Source of the DNA: Pseudomonas sp. MN1F
GTDB taxonomy: Bacteria > Pseudomonadota > Gammaproteobacteria > Pseudomonadales > Pseudomonadaceae
Length of the DNA stretch: 64,000 bases
Direction of reading: 5' to 3'
Assembly (NCBI RefSeq): GCF_009391885.1
Contig: NZ_VZII01000021.1
Location: forward strand, 37,888-101,887
Numbering within the stretch: the stretch's first letter is position 1; each line of letters opens with the position of its first letter. A program made the position numbers and the translations under genes. Positions 41,127-49,711 of this stretch are shown here, piece by piece. Under the pieces are notes generated by a model that was not told where the DNA came from, did not search any database, and saw nothing but the letters and a program-made list of their open reading frames with translations.

Positions 41127-41828
41127 TCAGTCGGCATCGCTGCCTGCGCCTGCGCCATGGCGGCGTGAGGCTTCGCTGCTTTCGACGAGGATCTGCTCGG
41201 ACAATTGCTTGAGCCGCTGCCAGGTGCCTGCGTCGACCGTAAAGCCCTGGTTTGCCGTGTTCGATGCCGTGACACGCGCAGGCGTGGGCAGGGTCTGGCC
41301 AGGCCGGGTGAACAGCACCGTGATGCCTTGCTCGAACGCCTGGACGGCTTCGGGCTGGGCGTCACTGCGCAGGGCAGGGCGTTGCTCGCCTGCAGTAAAA
41401 TCGGCCAGGTGGCGTTGGCGCGCATCTTCCCAGCGGGCCTGCACGTGCACCCCACGCTCGGCGGCCTTGCTCAGGTAGCCCAGCAACAGCAGGCGGTTAT
41501 GGCAGTGATGGATCTGCAGCAACGCCTGGCCGCGGCGCAGGGCCTTGTCCAGCACCAGTTCCACCGCCGTCGCGGCGCAGCGCAGCACGCTCTGGCCCTG
41601 GGAGTCGATCACCAGCAAGGTGTTGTCTTCTTGGTTCAGGGTGAAAGGCTGGTTGGCCTCGCCCTGCAGGTAGTTCAGCGCTGCAGCCAGCGTGCCGATG
41701 CCGTCCAGCCCTTGCAGGTGCAGCCAGCCCACCAGTTCGGCCGCGTCCTCGTAGTCGCCAGGGGCAAAGCCCATGCCTTCGAAGGCCTTGCGGCACATTA
41801 CCTGGATTTCGTTGAGCGATACGCGCAT
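41127..41828 (-). CDS. DUF3726-type protein of unknown function
   Basis: This 233-aa soluble protein begins MRVSLNEIQVMCRKAFEGMGFAPGDYEDAAELVGWL, the pattern I associate with the DUF3726 family (helical start followed by an alpha/beta region). No catalytic motif is evident. A GTG at 41834 would overlap the upstream stop, but the ATG at 41828 has better spacing to GGGAGAG. It lies 2 bases after the unrecognised 572-aa gene. Its fixed position in this operon suggests a shared enzymatic or complex role. Confidence 0.6.
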   Translation of the reverse strand: MRVSLNEIQVMCRKAFEGMGFAPGDYEDAAELVGWLHLQGLDGIGTLAAALNYLQGEANQPFTLNQEDNTLLVIDSQGQSVLRCAATAVELVLDKALRRGQALLQIHHCHNRLLLLGYLSKAAERGVHVQARWEDARQRHLADFTAGEQRPALRSDAQPEAVQAFEQGITVLFTRPGQTLPTPARVTASNTANQGFTVDAGTWQRLKQLSEQILVESSEASRRHGAGAGSDAD

Positions 41829-41830
41829 GG

Positions 41831-43549
41831 TCACAGCTCTCCCTGCGGCATGACCGCGAAGTTCCAGTCGTCTTCGAACGGCTGGCCGATGTCGCTCACC
41901 AGTGGCGCGCCCTGGAACAGGGTGATGCGCACCCAGCGGCTTGACTTGGGGTCGAACTTGCCCGCGCCGAAGAACGCCAGCTTGCAGCGCAACAGGTGGA
42001 TCGGCAGCATGTTGCGGTCCAGCAGGTTGGCGCGGATTTCCCCGTAGGTGCTCTGCGCCATGCCTTGCAGGCGACGCACCGTGCCCTTGAGCGCAGGCGC
42101 GGCGATGAGCAGGTGCGCGGTCAGGGCGTGGGGGTGAGCCTGCAGGTGCTCGACCACGGCGCGGTGGCAGCGCTGGATATTGCGGGCGATGCCTAGTTGC
42201 ATTTCCTTTTCCGCCCCCGGTTCCTCGGCGCGCATGCCCAGGCGCGGTTCCTCTTTCTCGGCCGAGCGGTACCAGAAGAAGTGCTCGGCCTCCACGTTGT
42301 TGAAGTCGTAGGCCAGGGCCCAGCCATACTGCTGTTCGATTAGCGCGCGCAGCTGACAGAGCGGCATCTGTGCGTCCAGCTGCCAGCCCTCGCTGACCCC
42401 CATCTGCTCAGCCAGTGGCGTGACGTGCTCGGGGTATAGCTCCAGCAGCAGGCTGACCAGCAGCTCCTGGCAGCCCGGCCCGCCGTGTGCTTCGCTCCAG
42501 GCCCGCAGGCGCGGCCAGAGGTCGTGGTCAGCGGGCTGGCCGCTTAGCCAGTTGCCCAAGGCGGCGAGCTCGGCAAGGGTTTGCTGGTTCTGCGCGTGCT
42601 GGCGCAGGTCTTCGGTCTGGGTCTGGCTGAGGTGCAGGCGGGCACGCGTGAGCAAGCCTTGCAGGCGCGCCAGGCGGGCGGGTTCGGCGGGTTGCGCCAA
42701 GGCCAGGGCCAGGGCGGTTTCGCGCAGGCTGATCCAGCGTTCCACCAGTTGCGGGTGGTTGATCAGGAAGGGCGCCATGCCCAGCCCGGTCGCGTTGCCG
42801 ACCCCCAGGTAGCGTTGCAGTGCCGGGGCCAGCGGCACGGCCCGTTGCGGGTCGAGGGCGCGGGCCATGTGTTCGATCTGCTCGATGCTGAAATGGCGCA
42901 GCAGGTAGACCGTGAACATCTGCGCGCTGAAGGGCTGGCTGAAGTCCGGGTTGCCTTGCAGGCAGCTGAAGTCGGCGATGCCGAACTTGCCGTTGCCATA
43001 CACCGCGGTGGTGCGATAGAGGTAACCGACCTCGGCCAACTGGCGCGGGTCGGGCTGCTGCCCCTCGGCCAGCGCCGCCAGGAAACGGTCGAAGTTGCGC
43101 AGGCTACGGTTGGCCCGGGACAACACCAGCACGCGGGCGTCGAAGCGGCCAGCTTCCTGCAGCGGCACGTTGCGCTGCAGGTCGGCCAGTTGCGCCGTGT
43201 CGACATCGCCGGCCACCAGCACGAAGGCAACGTCCCACTGGTCGGCGATCACCCGGTCGCTGCGTTTTTCCGGCGGCAGGTAGGCCGAGAAGATCACGCA
43301 GTGGTAATGCCCGTGCGGCGTGTCGATGCGGTAGATGGCGGTGCCGAAGCCTTGCGCATCGAGGTCGAAGCGGCTGCGCCGGATCTGCCAGTGCTGGTTC
43401 ATCATCCGCCGCATGCTGCTGCGCACAAAGCTCAGCGGGCTCTGGAAGTGGCTGCCCAGCCGGGCCAGGTCCATGACCTGGCTGGCAGGGCGCAATGCCG
43501 GTGTTGCAGGTAGGCTGTTGGACATTGTTGTCATACCTGGATGGATCAT
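41831..43549 (-). CDS. Unrecognised 572-aa cytoplasmic protein
   Basis: I do not recognise the family. The protein has no signal peptide or membrane segment. The first third is mixed alpha/beta and the middle and C-terminal parts are helical. Visible landmarks are TAIYRIDTPHGHYHCVIFSA, GYLYRTTAVYGNGKFGIADF, YLGVGNATGLGMAPFLINHP and FFWYRSAEKEEPRLGMR. The first two suggest a ligand-binding or enzyme domain rather than a regulator. The start at 43549 lies 2 bases after the BCCT gene stop, with AAGG upstream; ATGs at 43534 and 43525 are alternatives. It is sandwiched between the transporter and the DUF3726-type gene, so it probably takes part in the catabolism of the imported compound. Confidence 0.75.
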   Translation of the reverse strand: MIHPGMTTMSNSLPATPALRPASQVMDLARLGSHFQSPLSFVRSSMRRMMNQHWQIRRSRFDLDAQGFGTAIYRIDTPHGHYHCVIFSAYLPPEKRSDRVIADQWDVAFVLVAGDVDTAQLADLQRNVPLQEAGRFDARVLVLSRANRSLRNFDRFLAALAEGQQPDPRQLAEVGYLYRTTAVYGNGKFGIADFSCLQGNPDFSQPFSAQMFTVYLLRHFSIEQIEHMARALDPQRAVPLAPALQRYLGVGNATGLGMAPFLINHPQLVERWISLRETALALALAQPAEPARLARLQGLLTRARLHLSQTQTEDLRQHAQNQQTLAELAALGNWLSGQPADHDLWPRLRAWSEAHGGPGCQELLVSLLLELYPEHVTPLAEQMGVSEGWQLDAQMPLCQLRALIEQQYGWALAYDFNNVEAEHFFWYRSAEKEEPRLGMRAEEPGAEKEMQLGIARNIQRCHRAVVEHLQAHPHALTAHLLIAAPALKGTVRRLQGMAQSTYGEIRANLLDRNMLPIHLLRCKLAFFGAGKFDPKSSRWVRITLFQGAPLVSDIGQPFEDDWNFAVMPQGEL

Positions 43550-43551
43550 GT

Positions 43552-45102
43552 TCAGACGCCTTGTTCGCGGGCCATGTGCCGGGCAATGCGTACCGCATCC
43601 CACAACGCTGGCAGGATCACCAGCGACACCGGCACCGCGGTGATGACAATGAAGGACTGCAGGGCCGTCACGCCGCCTGCGCCGATGGTGATCAGCACCA
43701 CCGCCGCCAGGCCCATGCCGATGGCCCAGAAACCACACAGCCATTTCTTCGGTTTATCGTTGCTGGACATCGCCAGCGCCACGGTAAAGGCCATGGCATC
43801 GCCATTGGTGGCCACCGAGATGAAGCTCAGGAACAGGAACAGCGCACTGATCAGGCCACCCAGCGGCAGGTTCTGTGTCACCCCCAGCAGCAGGTCTTCG
43901 GGCTGGGTGCCATGGGCGGTGACGATGCCCGGCGCCTGCAGCTCCAGGCCGATGCCGGTGCCGCCGACCACGGTGAACCAGAACATGGTCACCAGCGGCG
44001 CGATGATCGACAGCGTCATGATGATCTCGCGAATGGTGCGGCCCCGCGAGATCCGCGCGACGTACAGCGCCACCATGGGGGCATAGCCAATGAACCAGCC
44101 CCAGTAGAACACCGTCCACCAGTCCAGCCACTTGGGGTCGGCGCGGAACATCGTCATCGGGATGAAATGCTCCACATGCAGGGCGAAGGCTGCCGGGAAG
44201 CCGCCGAGGATGAACAGAGTCGGGCCGAACACCACCATGAACAGTGCCAGGCCGATCATCAGCCAGACGTTGATCTCGCTGACGAAACGGATGCCCTTGA
44301 GCCCCACCAGGCACGACACGGTGTACATCGCCGTGACCAGCACGATGGTCAGCGACTGGGTGACGATATCGTTGGGCAGCCCCCACACTGCATGCAGGGC
44401 GCTGCTGATCTGCAGGCCAAGGAAGCCGATCGGGCCGATGGTGCCGGCCACCACGGCGATGATCGAGGTGGCGTCGGCCAAGGTGCCGATCGGGCCCTTC
44501 AGCGCTCGTTCGCCAAACAGCGGGTAGAGCAGGGTGCGCGGTGCCAGTGGCAGGCCCTTGTCGTAGTGCAGGTGCATCAGCACGATGGCCAGCAGGCTGC
44601 CGAGCACGGCCCAGGCCAGGAAGCCCCAGTGCACGAAGGATTGCGCCAGTGCCGCAGTGGCCGCCGCCTCGCTGTGCGGTTGCAGGCCGGCGAACAAGGG
44701 CGGCGGGCTGGCAAAGTGCATCAGCGGTTCGGCCGCGGCCCAGAAGGCGCCGCCGCCTGCCAGCAGGGCGCACATGATCACGGCGATCCAGTTGAAGGTG
44801 CTGATGTCCGGGCGCTGGCTCACGCCGCCCAGGCGCACGCGCCCGCAGCGCGAAAAGCCGATGGCCAGGCTGACCGCGAAGGTCGCCAGCATCAGCACCT
44901 GCCAGTACAGGCCAAAGGCCTTGGTCGACCAGGCAAACAGGGTGTTGACCAGCGCCGACACGGTGTCGATGTCGATCAGCGCCGCCAACAGGAAGGCGCC
45001 GAGGAAGCCGCCGCTGATCAGGAACAGCGGCCAGTCGATGTCCCGCGTCAGCGGCAGGCCCATGGCCTGGCCTTCAGCCTGCAGGGTGGTTGGGTTTTTC
45101 AT
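43552..45102 (-). CDS. BCCT-family betaine/carnitine/choline transporter
   Basis: This 516-aa inner-membrane protein has twelve helices. The BCCT signature reads WTVFYWGWFIGYAPMVALYV followed by ARISRGRTIREI, and the substrate-cage tryptophan region is LAGGGAFWAAAEPLMHF. BCCT members import quaternary ammonium compounds with Na+ or H+, or exchange them. There is no long C-terminal osmosensing tail, so a catabolic rather than osmoprotective role is likely. A GGAGG ribosome site precedes the ATG. It lies between the dipeptidase-like gene and the unrecognised gene. Confidence 0.9.
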   Translation of the reverse strand: MKNPTTLQAEGQAMGLPLTRDIDWPLFLISGGFLGAFLLAALIDIDTVSALVNTLFAWSTKAFGLYWQVLMLATFAVSLAIGFSRCGRVRLGGVSQRPDISTFNWIAVIMCALLAGGGAFWAAAEPLMHFASPPPLFAGLQPHSEAAATAALAQSFVHWGFLAWAVLGSLLAIVLMHLHYDKGLPLAPRTLLYPLFGERALKGPIGTLADATSIIAVVAGTIGPIGFLGLQISSALHAVWGLPNDIVTQSLTIVLVTAMYTVSCLVGLKGIRFVSEINVWLMIGLALFMVVFGPTLFILGGFPAAFALHVEHFIPMTMFRADPKWLDWWTVFYWGWFIGYAPMVALYVARISRGRTIREIIMTLSIIAPLVTMFWFTVVGGTGIGLELQAPGIVTAHGTQPEDLLLGVTQNLPLGGLISALFLFLSFISVATNGDAMAFTVALAMSSNDKPKKWLCGFWAIGMGLAAVVLITIGAGGVTALQSFIVITAVPVSLVILPALWDAVRIARHMAREQGV

Positions 45103-45157
45103 GAAGCCTCCGGAACCTGCGATTGTTGTTATTGTTGATGCTGTCCGTGCAAGGGGT

Positions 45158-46144
45158 TCAGGCCTGCGCCGTGGTGGCGGTCTCCAGCAGGCGCAACCAG
45201 TTCAGCCCCATGATGTTGGCCACGTCGGCCTCGGCAAAGCCGCGGGCACGCAGGCCCTGAGCGATGTTGCCGAAGTCGCGGCTGTCGCGGAACCACTGCA
45301 GCGGTGCCGGCCAGTGGGCATTGTCCTTGGAGCCTTCGCCGTAGTCCTTGTCCTTGCTCCAGCGGCCATTGCGCATCCATTCGAGCACTGCCAGCGGTTG
45401 TGCCTGGCACAGGTCGGTGCCGATGCCGATATGCTCGACGCCCATCAGGTCGGCGGTGCGCGCCACCATGTCGCAGAAGCTTTCCAGGCTGCAGTCCGAC
45501 GCACCCTTGAGGTGGAACGGGTAGGTGCTGAAGCCCAGCAGCCCGCCGGACTCGGCGATCCCGCGCAGCACCGCATCGGACTTGTTGCGCTTGGCGGCGT
45601 GGAAGCTCGTCGGGTTGGCGTGGGAAATGATGACTGGCCGGCTCGACAGCTCGATGGCTTCCAGGGTGCTGCGTTCGGCGCTGTGGGACATGTCGATGAG
45701 CATGCCGACCCGGTTCATTTCTGCGATCACCTGGCGGCCGAAGCGGCTGATGCCGTTATCCTCGCGCTCATAGCAACCGCTGGCCAGCAGGCTCTGGTTG
45801 TTGTAGGTGAGCTGCATGACGAACACCCCGAGCTGGCGGAACACCTCCACCAGGGCGATGTCGTCCTCGATCGGCGAGCAGTTCTGGAAGCCGAAGAAGA
45901 TCCCCACCCGGCCTTCCTCGTGGGCCAGGCGAATGTCGCTGGCCGTGCGCACCGGGCGGATCAGCTCGGGCCAGGTTTCGAAGCGGCGGTTCCACTCACC
46001 CAGGCGCGACAGGGTCTCGCGGGCGTTCTCGTGGTAGGCGATGGTGGCGTGCACCGCGCTCAGGCCACCGGCCTGCATCTGCTGGAATATTTCCGGGCTC
46101 CAGTTGGAGTACTGCAGGCCGTCGATCATCAAGAGGTCGTGCAT
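45158..46144 (-). CDS. M19 membrane-dipeptidase-like protein with incomplete metal site
   Basis: This 328-aa TIM-barrel protein is of the renal dipeptidase (M19) family. In active enzymes the first zinc ligands lie in DGHxD and an early Glu; here the corresponding segment is IDGLQYSNW and the Glu position reads FGFQNCSP. The two later histidines are kept (IDMSHSAE and ISHANPT). The motifs closely resemble the dipeptidase-like protein that sits in the glycine-betaine/dimethylglycine catabolic region of P. aeruginosa, as I remember it. So it is likely a betaine-pathway hydrolase or lyase rather than a peptidase. It follows the aldehyde dehydrogenase gene by 13 bases. Confidence 0.82.
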   Translation of the reverse strand: MHDLLMIDGLQYSNWSPEIFQQMQAGGLSAVHATIAYHENARETLSRLGEWNRRFETWPELIRPVRTASDIRLAHEEGRVGIFFGFQNCSPIEDDIALVEVFRQLGVFVMQLTYNNQSLLASGCYEREDNGISRFGRQVIAEMNRVGMLIDMSHSAERSTLEAIELSSRPVIISHANPTSFHAAKRNKSDAVLRGIAESGGLLGFSTYPFHLKGASDCSLESFCDMVARTADLMGVEHIGIGTDLCQAQPLAVLEWMRNGRWSKDKDYGEGSKDNAHWPAPLQWFRDSRDFGNIAQGLRARGFAEADVANIMGLNWLRLLETATTAQA

Positions 46145-46157
46145 GGTGGGTATTCCT

Positions 46158-47600
46158 TCAGGGCCGCAGGTAGGTGGTCTTGACCACGGTGTAGAAGTCG
46201 CGGGCGTACTGGCCCTGTTCGCGGGGGCCGAAGCTCGAGGCTTTGCGGCCACCGAACGGCACGTGGTAGTCGGTGCCGGCGGTGGGCAGGTTGACCATCA
46301 CGCAGCCGGTCTGGGCACCGCGCTTGAAGGCGCTGGCGTGGCGCAGCGACTGGGTGATGATGCCGGCGGTGAGGCCGTACTCGGTGTCGTTGAGCGTGGC
46401 CAGTGCTTCGTCGAAGTCACGTACGCGGATCACGCAGGCGATGGGGCCGAACACCTCCTCGCGGTTGATGCGCATGTCGTTGCGGCTGTCGATGAACAGC
46501 GCCGGGCGCATGTAGTAGCCGTCGTTCTCCAGTTGCAGGCGTTCGCCTCCTTCGATCAGGGTGGCGCCCTCGGCCTGGGCCAGCTGCAGGTACGCCAGGT
46601 TCTGTTGCAGCTGGCGCGCGTCGGCCACCGGGCCGATCTGCACGCCGGCCTCCAGGGCGTGACCGACCTTCAGCTGGCGCATGCGCAGGCGCAGGGCCTC
46701 GACGAAACGGTCGTGAATGCCTTCGCAGACGATCAGCCGTGAAGACGCCGTGCACTTCTGCCCGGTGCCGAAAAAGGCGCCGTTGAGGGCGCACTCCACC
46801 GCCAGGTCAAGGTCGGCGTCGTCCATTACCACCAGGGCATTCTTGCTGCCCATCTCCAGCTGGCAACGCACCAGGTTGCCCGCCGTGGCGACCGCGACGC
46901 GGCGGCCGGTCTGCAGCGAGCCGGTGAAGGTCAGGGCGTCGATCTCGGCCGACTGCACCAGGGTTTCGCCGACGCTGGCGCCGCTGCCCATGAGCAGGTT
47001 GAAGGTGCCGTTGGGCAGGCCCTGGCGGCTGATGATCTCGGTCAGCGCCCAGGCGCTGGCCGGCACCAGGTTGGCCGGCTTGAACACCACGGCGTTGCCG
47101 AAGGCCAACGCGGGGGCGATCTTCCAGGCGGCGGTGGCCATGGGGAAGTTCCACGGGGTGATGATGCCGACCACGCCTACGGGTTCACGATGCACTTCGA
47201 TATCGATGCCGGGGCGCACCGAGGCGGCGGTCTCGCCCATCTGGCGCAGCACTTCGGCGGCGTAGTAATGGAAGAACTGGCCGCTGCGGTTGACCTCGCC
47301 GATGCCTTCGGCCAGCGGTTTGCCTTCTTCACGCGAGAGCAGCTCACCGAGCTCTTCCTTACGGGCGATCAGCTCGTCGCCGATGGCCATCAGCACCTGC
47401 TGGCGGGCCTCCAGGCCACTGGCGGCCCACTGCGGCTGGGCGGCGCGGGCGGCCTGGATGGCCTGCAGGGTTTGTTCGGCGCTGGCCTGGTGGTATTCGC
47501 CGATCAGGTCGCGGGTGTCCGAGGGGCTGCGGTTGCCCAGGGTGGCGTGGCCTTCGCACCACTGGCCATCGATGTAGTTCTTGTAGGTGTTGAGTGACAT
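46158..47600 (-). CDS. Aldehyde dehydrogenase, 2-oxoglutarate-semialdehyde dehydrogenase-like
   Basis: This 480-aa NAD(P)+-dependent aldehyde dehydrogenase has catalytic Cys283 in GTGQKCTASSR and general base Glu249 in LEMGSKNALVV. The cofactor-site segments PWNFPMATAAWK and FTGSLQTGRRV are present. The C-terminal PFGGRKASSFGPREQGQYA and FYTVVKTTY match the family that oxidises 2,5-dioxopentanoate to 2-oxoglutarate, which ends hydroxyproline and sugar-acid pathways. It is first in the leftward operon, divergent from a LysR gene. In this context it probably oxidises an aldehyde made from the imported amine. Confidence 0.85.
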   Translation of the reverse strand: MSLNTYKNYIDGQWCEGHATLGNRSPSDTRDLIGEYHQASAEQTLQAIQAARAAQPQWAASGLEARQQVLMAIGDELIARKEELGELLSREEGKPLAEGIGEVNRSGQFFHYYAAEVLRQMGETAASVRPGIDIEVHREPVGVVGIITPWNFPMATAAWKIAPALAFGNAVVFKPANLVPASAWALTEIISRQGLPNGTFNLLMGSGASVGETLVQSAEIDALTFTGSLQTGRRVAVATAGNLVRCQLEMGSKNALVVMDDADLDLAVECALNGAFFGTGQKCTASSRLIVCEGIHDRFVEALRLRMRQLKVGHALEAGVQIGPVADARQLQQNLAYLQLAQAEGATLIEGGERLQLENDGYYMRPALFIDSRNDMRINREEVFGPIACVIRVRDFDEALATLNDTEYGLTAGIITQSLRHASAFKRGAQTGCVMVNLPTAGTDYHVPFGGRKASSFGPREQGQYARDFYTVVKTTYLRP

Positions 47601-47695
47601 GGATGAAAGCCTCTGTTTGCCTGGCGTTCATCTTGCGAGCAATATGCGGCAAATAAAAATTAATAAAAAAAATGCTTTGATAAGGAAAGCTAACC
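47601..47695. promoter_or_regulatory. Divergent control region of the LysR gene and the dehydrogenase operon
   Basis: This 95-base gap separates divergent starts. It includes TTGCGAGCAATATGCGGCAA at about 47634-47653, with TTGC/GCAA ends that could be a LysR-type site, and then an AT-rich run near 47655-47676. An AAGGAAAG ribosome site precedes the LysR ATG. Confidence 0.4.
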
Positions 47696-48583
47696 ATGTT
47701 GCCCGAGCTGAAAATCGCCCAGCTGCGCTACTTTCTGCTGGTCGCCGAACACAAGAGCTTCCACGCCGCGGCCCGCCAGGCGTTTCGCACCCAGCCGGCG
47801 ATATCGCTGGCGGTGCGCGAGCTGGAGCAGAAGCTGGGCCAGGCGCTGATCGAGAAGGGCGGCGGCCGGGTCGAGCTGACCCCGTTCGGCGCGCATTGCC
47901 TGCCGTTGTTTCGCGGGCTCATCGAGCACCATGACCGCATTGCCCGCGAGGCCACCTTGCTGGCCCGCCACGAGATCGGCCAGGTCAGCATCGCCACCGT
48001 GCCGTCGGTGGCCAGCCGCATGTTGCCTGGGCCGTTGGCGCGTTTCGTTGCCGAGCACCCGAACGTGCAGGTCAGCATCCAGGACGGCACCGCCGAGCGC
48101 GTTCAGCAGTTGTTGGCCCAGGGGCAGGTGGACTTTGCCATCAGCAGCCTGTGGCTGGAGGATGAGCAGCTCGATTTTGCCCCGATCGTCAATGATCAGG
48201 TAGGCGTGGTGTGCCGCGCCGACCATCCACTGGCGCAGGCCGGCGATGCCCTGCACTGGTCGCAGTTGCAGGGGGTGCCGATGGTCCGCAACGGTACCTC
48301 GCAGCTGCTGGCAGGGACCGAGGCCGAATGCTTGCTGGAGCACAGCCGGCTGTTCGTCTCCAACATGATCTCGCTGATCGCGATGCTGGAGGAGGGAGTG
48401 GGCATCAGCACCTTGCCGTACCTGGCGTTCCCCCTGGAGAACGACAAGCTGGCGTTCGTGCCGCTGGTCGAACCCAAGGTGGAGCGGCACATCGGCATGC
48501 TGACGCGAAAGGGCCGCAGCCTGTCCCCTGCGGCAGCCGCGTTGCTGGCTTTTTTGCAGGTGCACCTGGCGACGGCGGGGTAA
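47696..48583 (+). CDS. LysR-family transcriptional regulator
   Basis: This 295-aa protein has an N-terminal winged helix (LRYFLLVAEHKSFHAAARQAFRTQPAIS, residues about 10-37) and a periplasmic-binding-like effector domain from about residue 90 (GQVSIATVPSVASRMLPG). It is divergent from the aldehyde dehydrogenase operon at 47600, the classical LysR arrangement, and probably activates that operon in response to the substrate or an intermediate. The ATG at 47696 follows AAGGAAAG. Confidence 0.9.
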   Translation: MLPELKIAQLRYFLLVAEHKSFHAAARQAFRTQPAISLAVRELEQKLGQALIEKGGGRVELTPFGAHCLPLFRGLIEHHDRIAREATLLARHEIGQVSIATVPSVASRMLPGPLARFVAEHPNVQVSIQDGTAERVQQLLAQGQVDFAISSLWLEDEQLDFAPIVNDQVGVVCRADHPLAQAGDALHWSQLQGVPMVRNGTSQLLAGTEAECLLEHSRLFVSNMISLIAMLEEGVGISTLPYLAFPLENDKLAFVPLVEPKVERHIGMLTRKGRSLSPAAAALLAFLQVHLATAG

Positions 48584-48679
48584 TGTGGTGCTCCCCTTCA
48601 CTTTGCCCCTGTCGGTCGGTTGAACGTTGCCAGGGGAGAGGGCTCATACATGCAAAGGGCACAGCGAGGAGTGTCACCC

Positions 48680-48922
48680 ATGAGCATCGAACGCAGTATC
48701 CCCGAGCTTGAAGCCTGGTACGCCCAGTACGACGACATCAGCTACCGCCGCGCGTCGCCGGACGCCTACCACCATGAGCTGGTTCGCACCGCAGAGGCCC
48801 TGCGCGACGATGGTGCCATCGACTGGGACGACTGGCTGGCACTCAAGGCGCTGGCCGATGACGCCCATGTCCATGCGCTGGAGGATGCCGTGCAGGCCCA
48901 CGTGAGCGACCCGGACGCATGA
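48680..48922 (+). CDS. Small acidic protein coupled to xthA
   Basis: This 80-aa protein (MSIERSIPELEAWYAQYDD) is acidic and predicted helical, with Trp and His in DWDDWLALKALADDAHVHAL. An AGGAG ribosome site precedes the ATG at 48680. Its stop overlaps the xthA start by 4 bases (ATGA), so the two are translationally coupled. I do not recognise a domain. A role linked to DNA repair is only suggested by the coupling. Confidence 0.7.
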   Translation: MSIERSIPELEAWYAQYDDISYRRASPDAYHHELVRTAEALRDDGAIDWDDWLALKALADDAHVHALEDAVQAHVSDPDA

Positions 48923-49710
48923 AAGCGCTGAAGATCGCCACGTTCAACATCAATGGTATCCGCAGCCGCCTGCCGGCACTGCTGGCCTGGCTTGAGCGGG
49001 AACAGCCGGACATCGCCTGCCTGCAGGAACTCAAGGCACCCGACGCGCAGTTCCCGCGCCAGGCACTGGAGGCGGCCGGCTACGGCTGCCTCTACCAAGG
49101 GCAGCCGTCGTGGAACGGTGTGGCGATCCTGGCGCGTGGCAGCGAACCGTTGGAGGTACGGCGCGGCTTGCCCGGCATGGACGATGACGGCCAAAGCCGC
49201 TATCTGGAGGCTGCGGTGCATGGCGTGCTGGTGGCCTGCCTGTACCTGCCCAACGGCAACCCGCAGCCTGGGCCGAAGTTCGACTACAAGCTGCGGTGGT
49301 TCCAATGCCTGATCGAGCATGCCAAAGGGCTATACGCAAGCGGCCACCCGACGCTGCTGGCGGGCGATTTCAACGTGGTCCCCACCGACCTGGACATCTA
49401 CAACCCACGCTCATGGCTGAAGGATGCGCTGCTGCAACCCGAGTCGAGAGCGTGCTACCAGCAACTGCTGGACCAGGGCTGGGTCGATGCCATTCGCCAT
49501 CTGCACCCTGACGAGCGCGTGTACACCTTCTGGGATTACTTCCGTAATCACTGGGCGCGTAATGCCGGGTTGCGCATCGACCACCTGCTGCTCAACCCGG
49601 AGCTTGCGCCTTACCTGAAGCGGGCCGGCGTCGACGCCTGGGTGCGTAACGAAGCCAAGGCCAGTGACCACGCGCCGGTCTGGATCGAGGTAGGCGGGCG
49701 CAAACAATGA
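48919..49710 (+). CDS. xthA: Exodeoxyribonuclease III (AP endonuclease)
   Basis: This 263-aa protein has the exonuclease-endonuclease-phosphatase fold. Motifs are NINGIRSR (10-17), the metal-binding Glu37 in CLQELK, GDFNVVPTDLDIYNP in the middle, GLRIDHLL, and the catalytic SDHAPVW at the end. ExoIII cuts DNA at abasic sites and degrades 3' ends during base-excision repair. The length is close to E. coli XthA (268 aa). Its stop lies 1 base from the end of the convergent molybdenum-subunit gene. Confidence 0.92.
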   Translation: MKALKIATFNINGIRSRLPALLAWLEREQPDIACLQELKAPDAQFPRQALEAAGYGCLYQGQPSWNGVAILARGSEPLEVRRGLPGMDDDGQSRYLEAAVHGVLVACLYLPNGNPQPGPKFDYKLRWFQCLIEHAKGLYASGHPTLLAGDFNVVPTDLDIYNPRSWLKDALLQPESRACYQQLLDQGWVDAIRHLHPDERVYTFWDYFRNHWARNAGLRIDHLLLNPELAPYLKRAGVDAWVRNEAKASDHAPVWIEVGGRKQ

Positions 49711-49711
49711 C

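Noticed and set aside
41831..43744. Extension of the 572-aa protein upstream of 43549
   Set aside because: The extra residues would be encoded inside the BCCT gene with no ribosome site and shadow-like composition.
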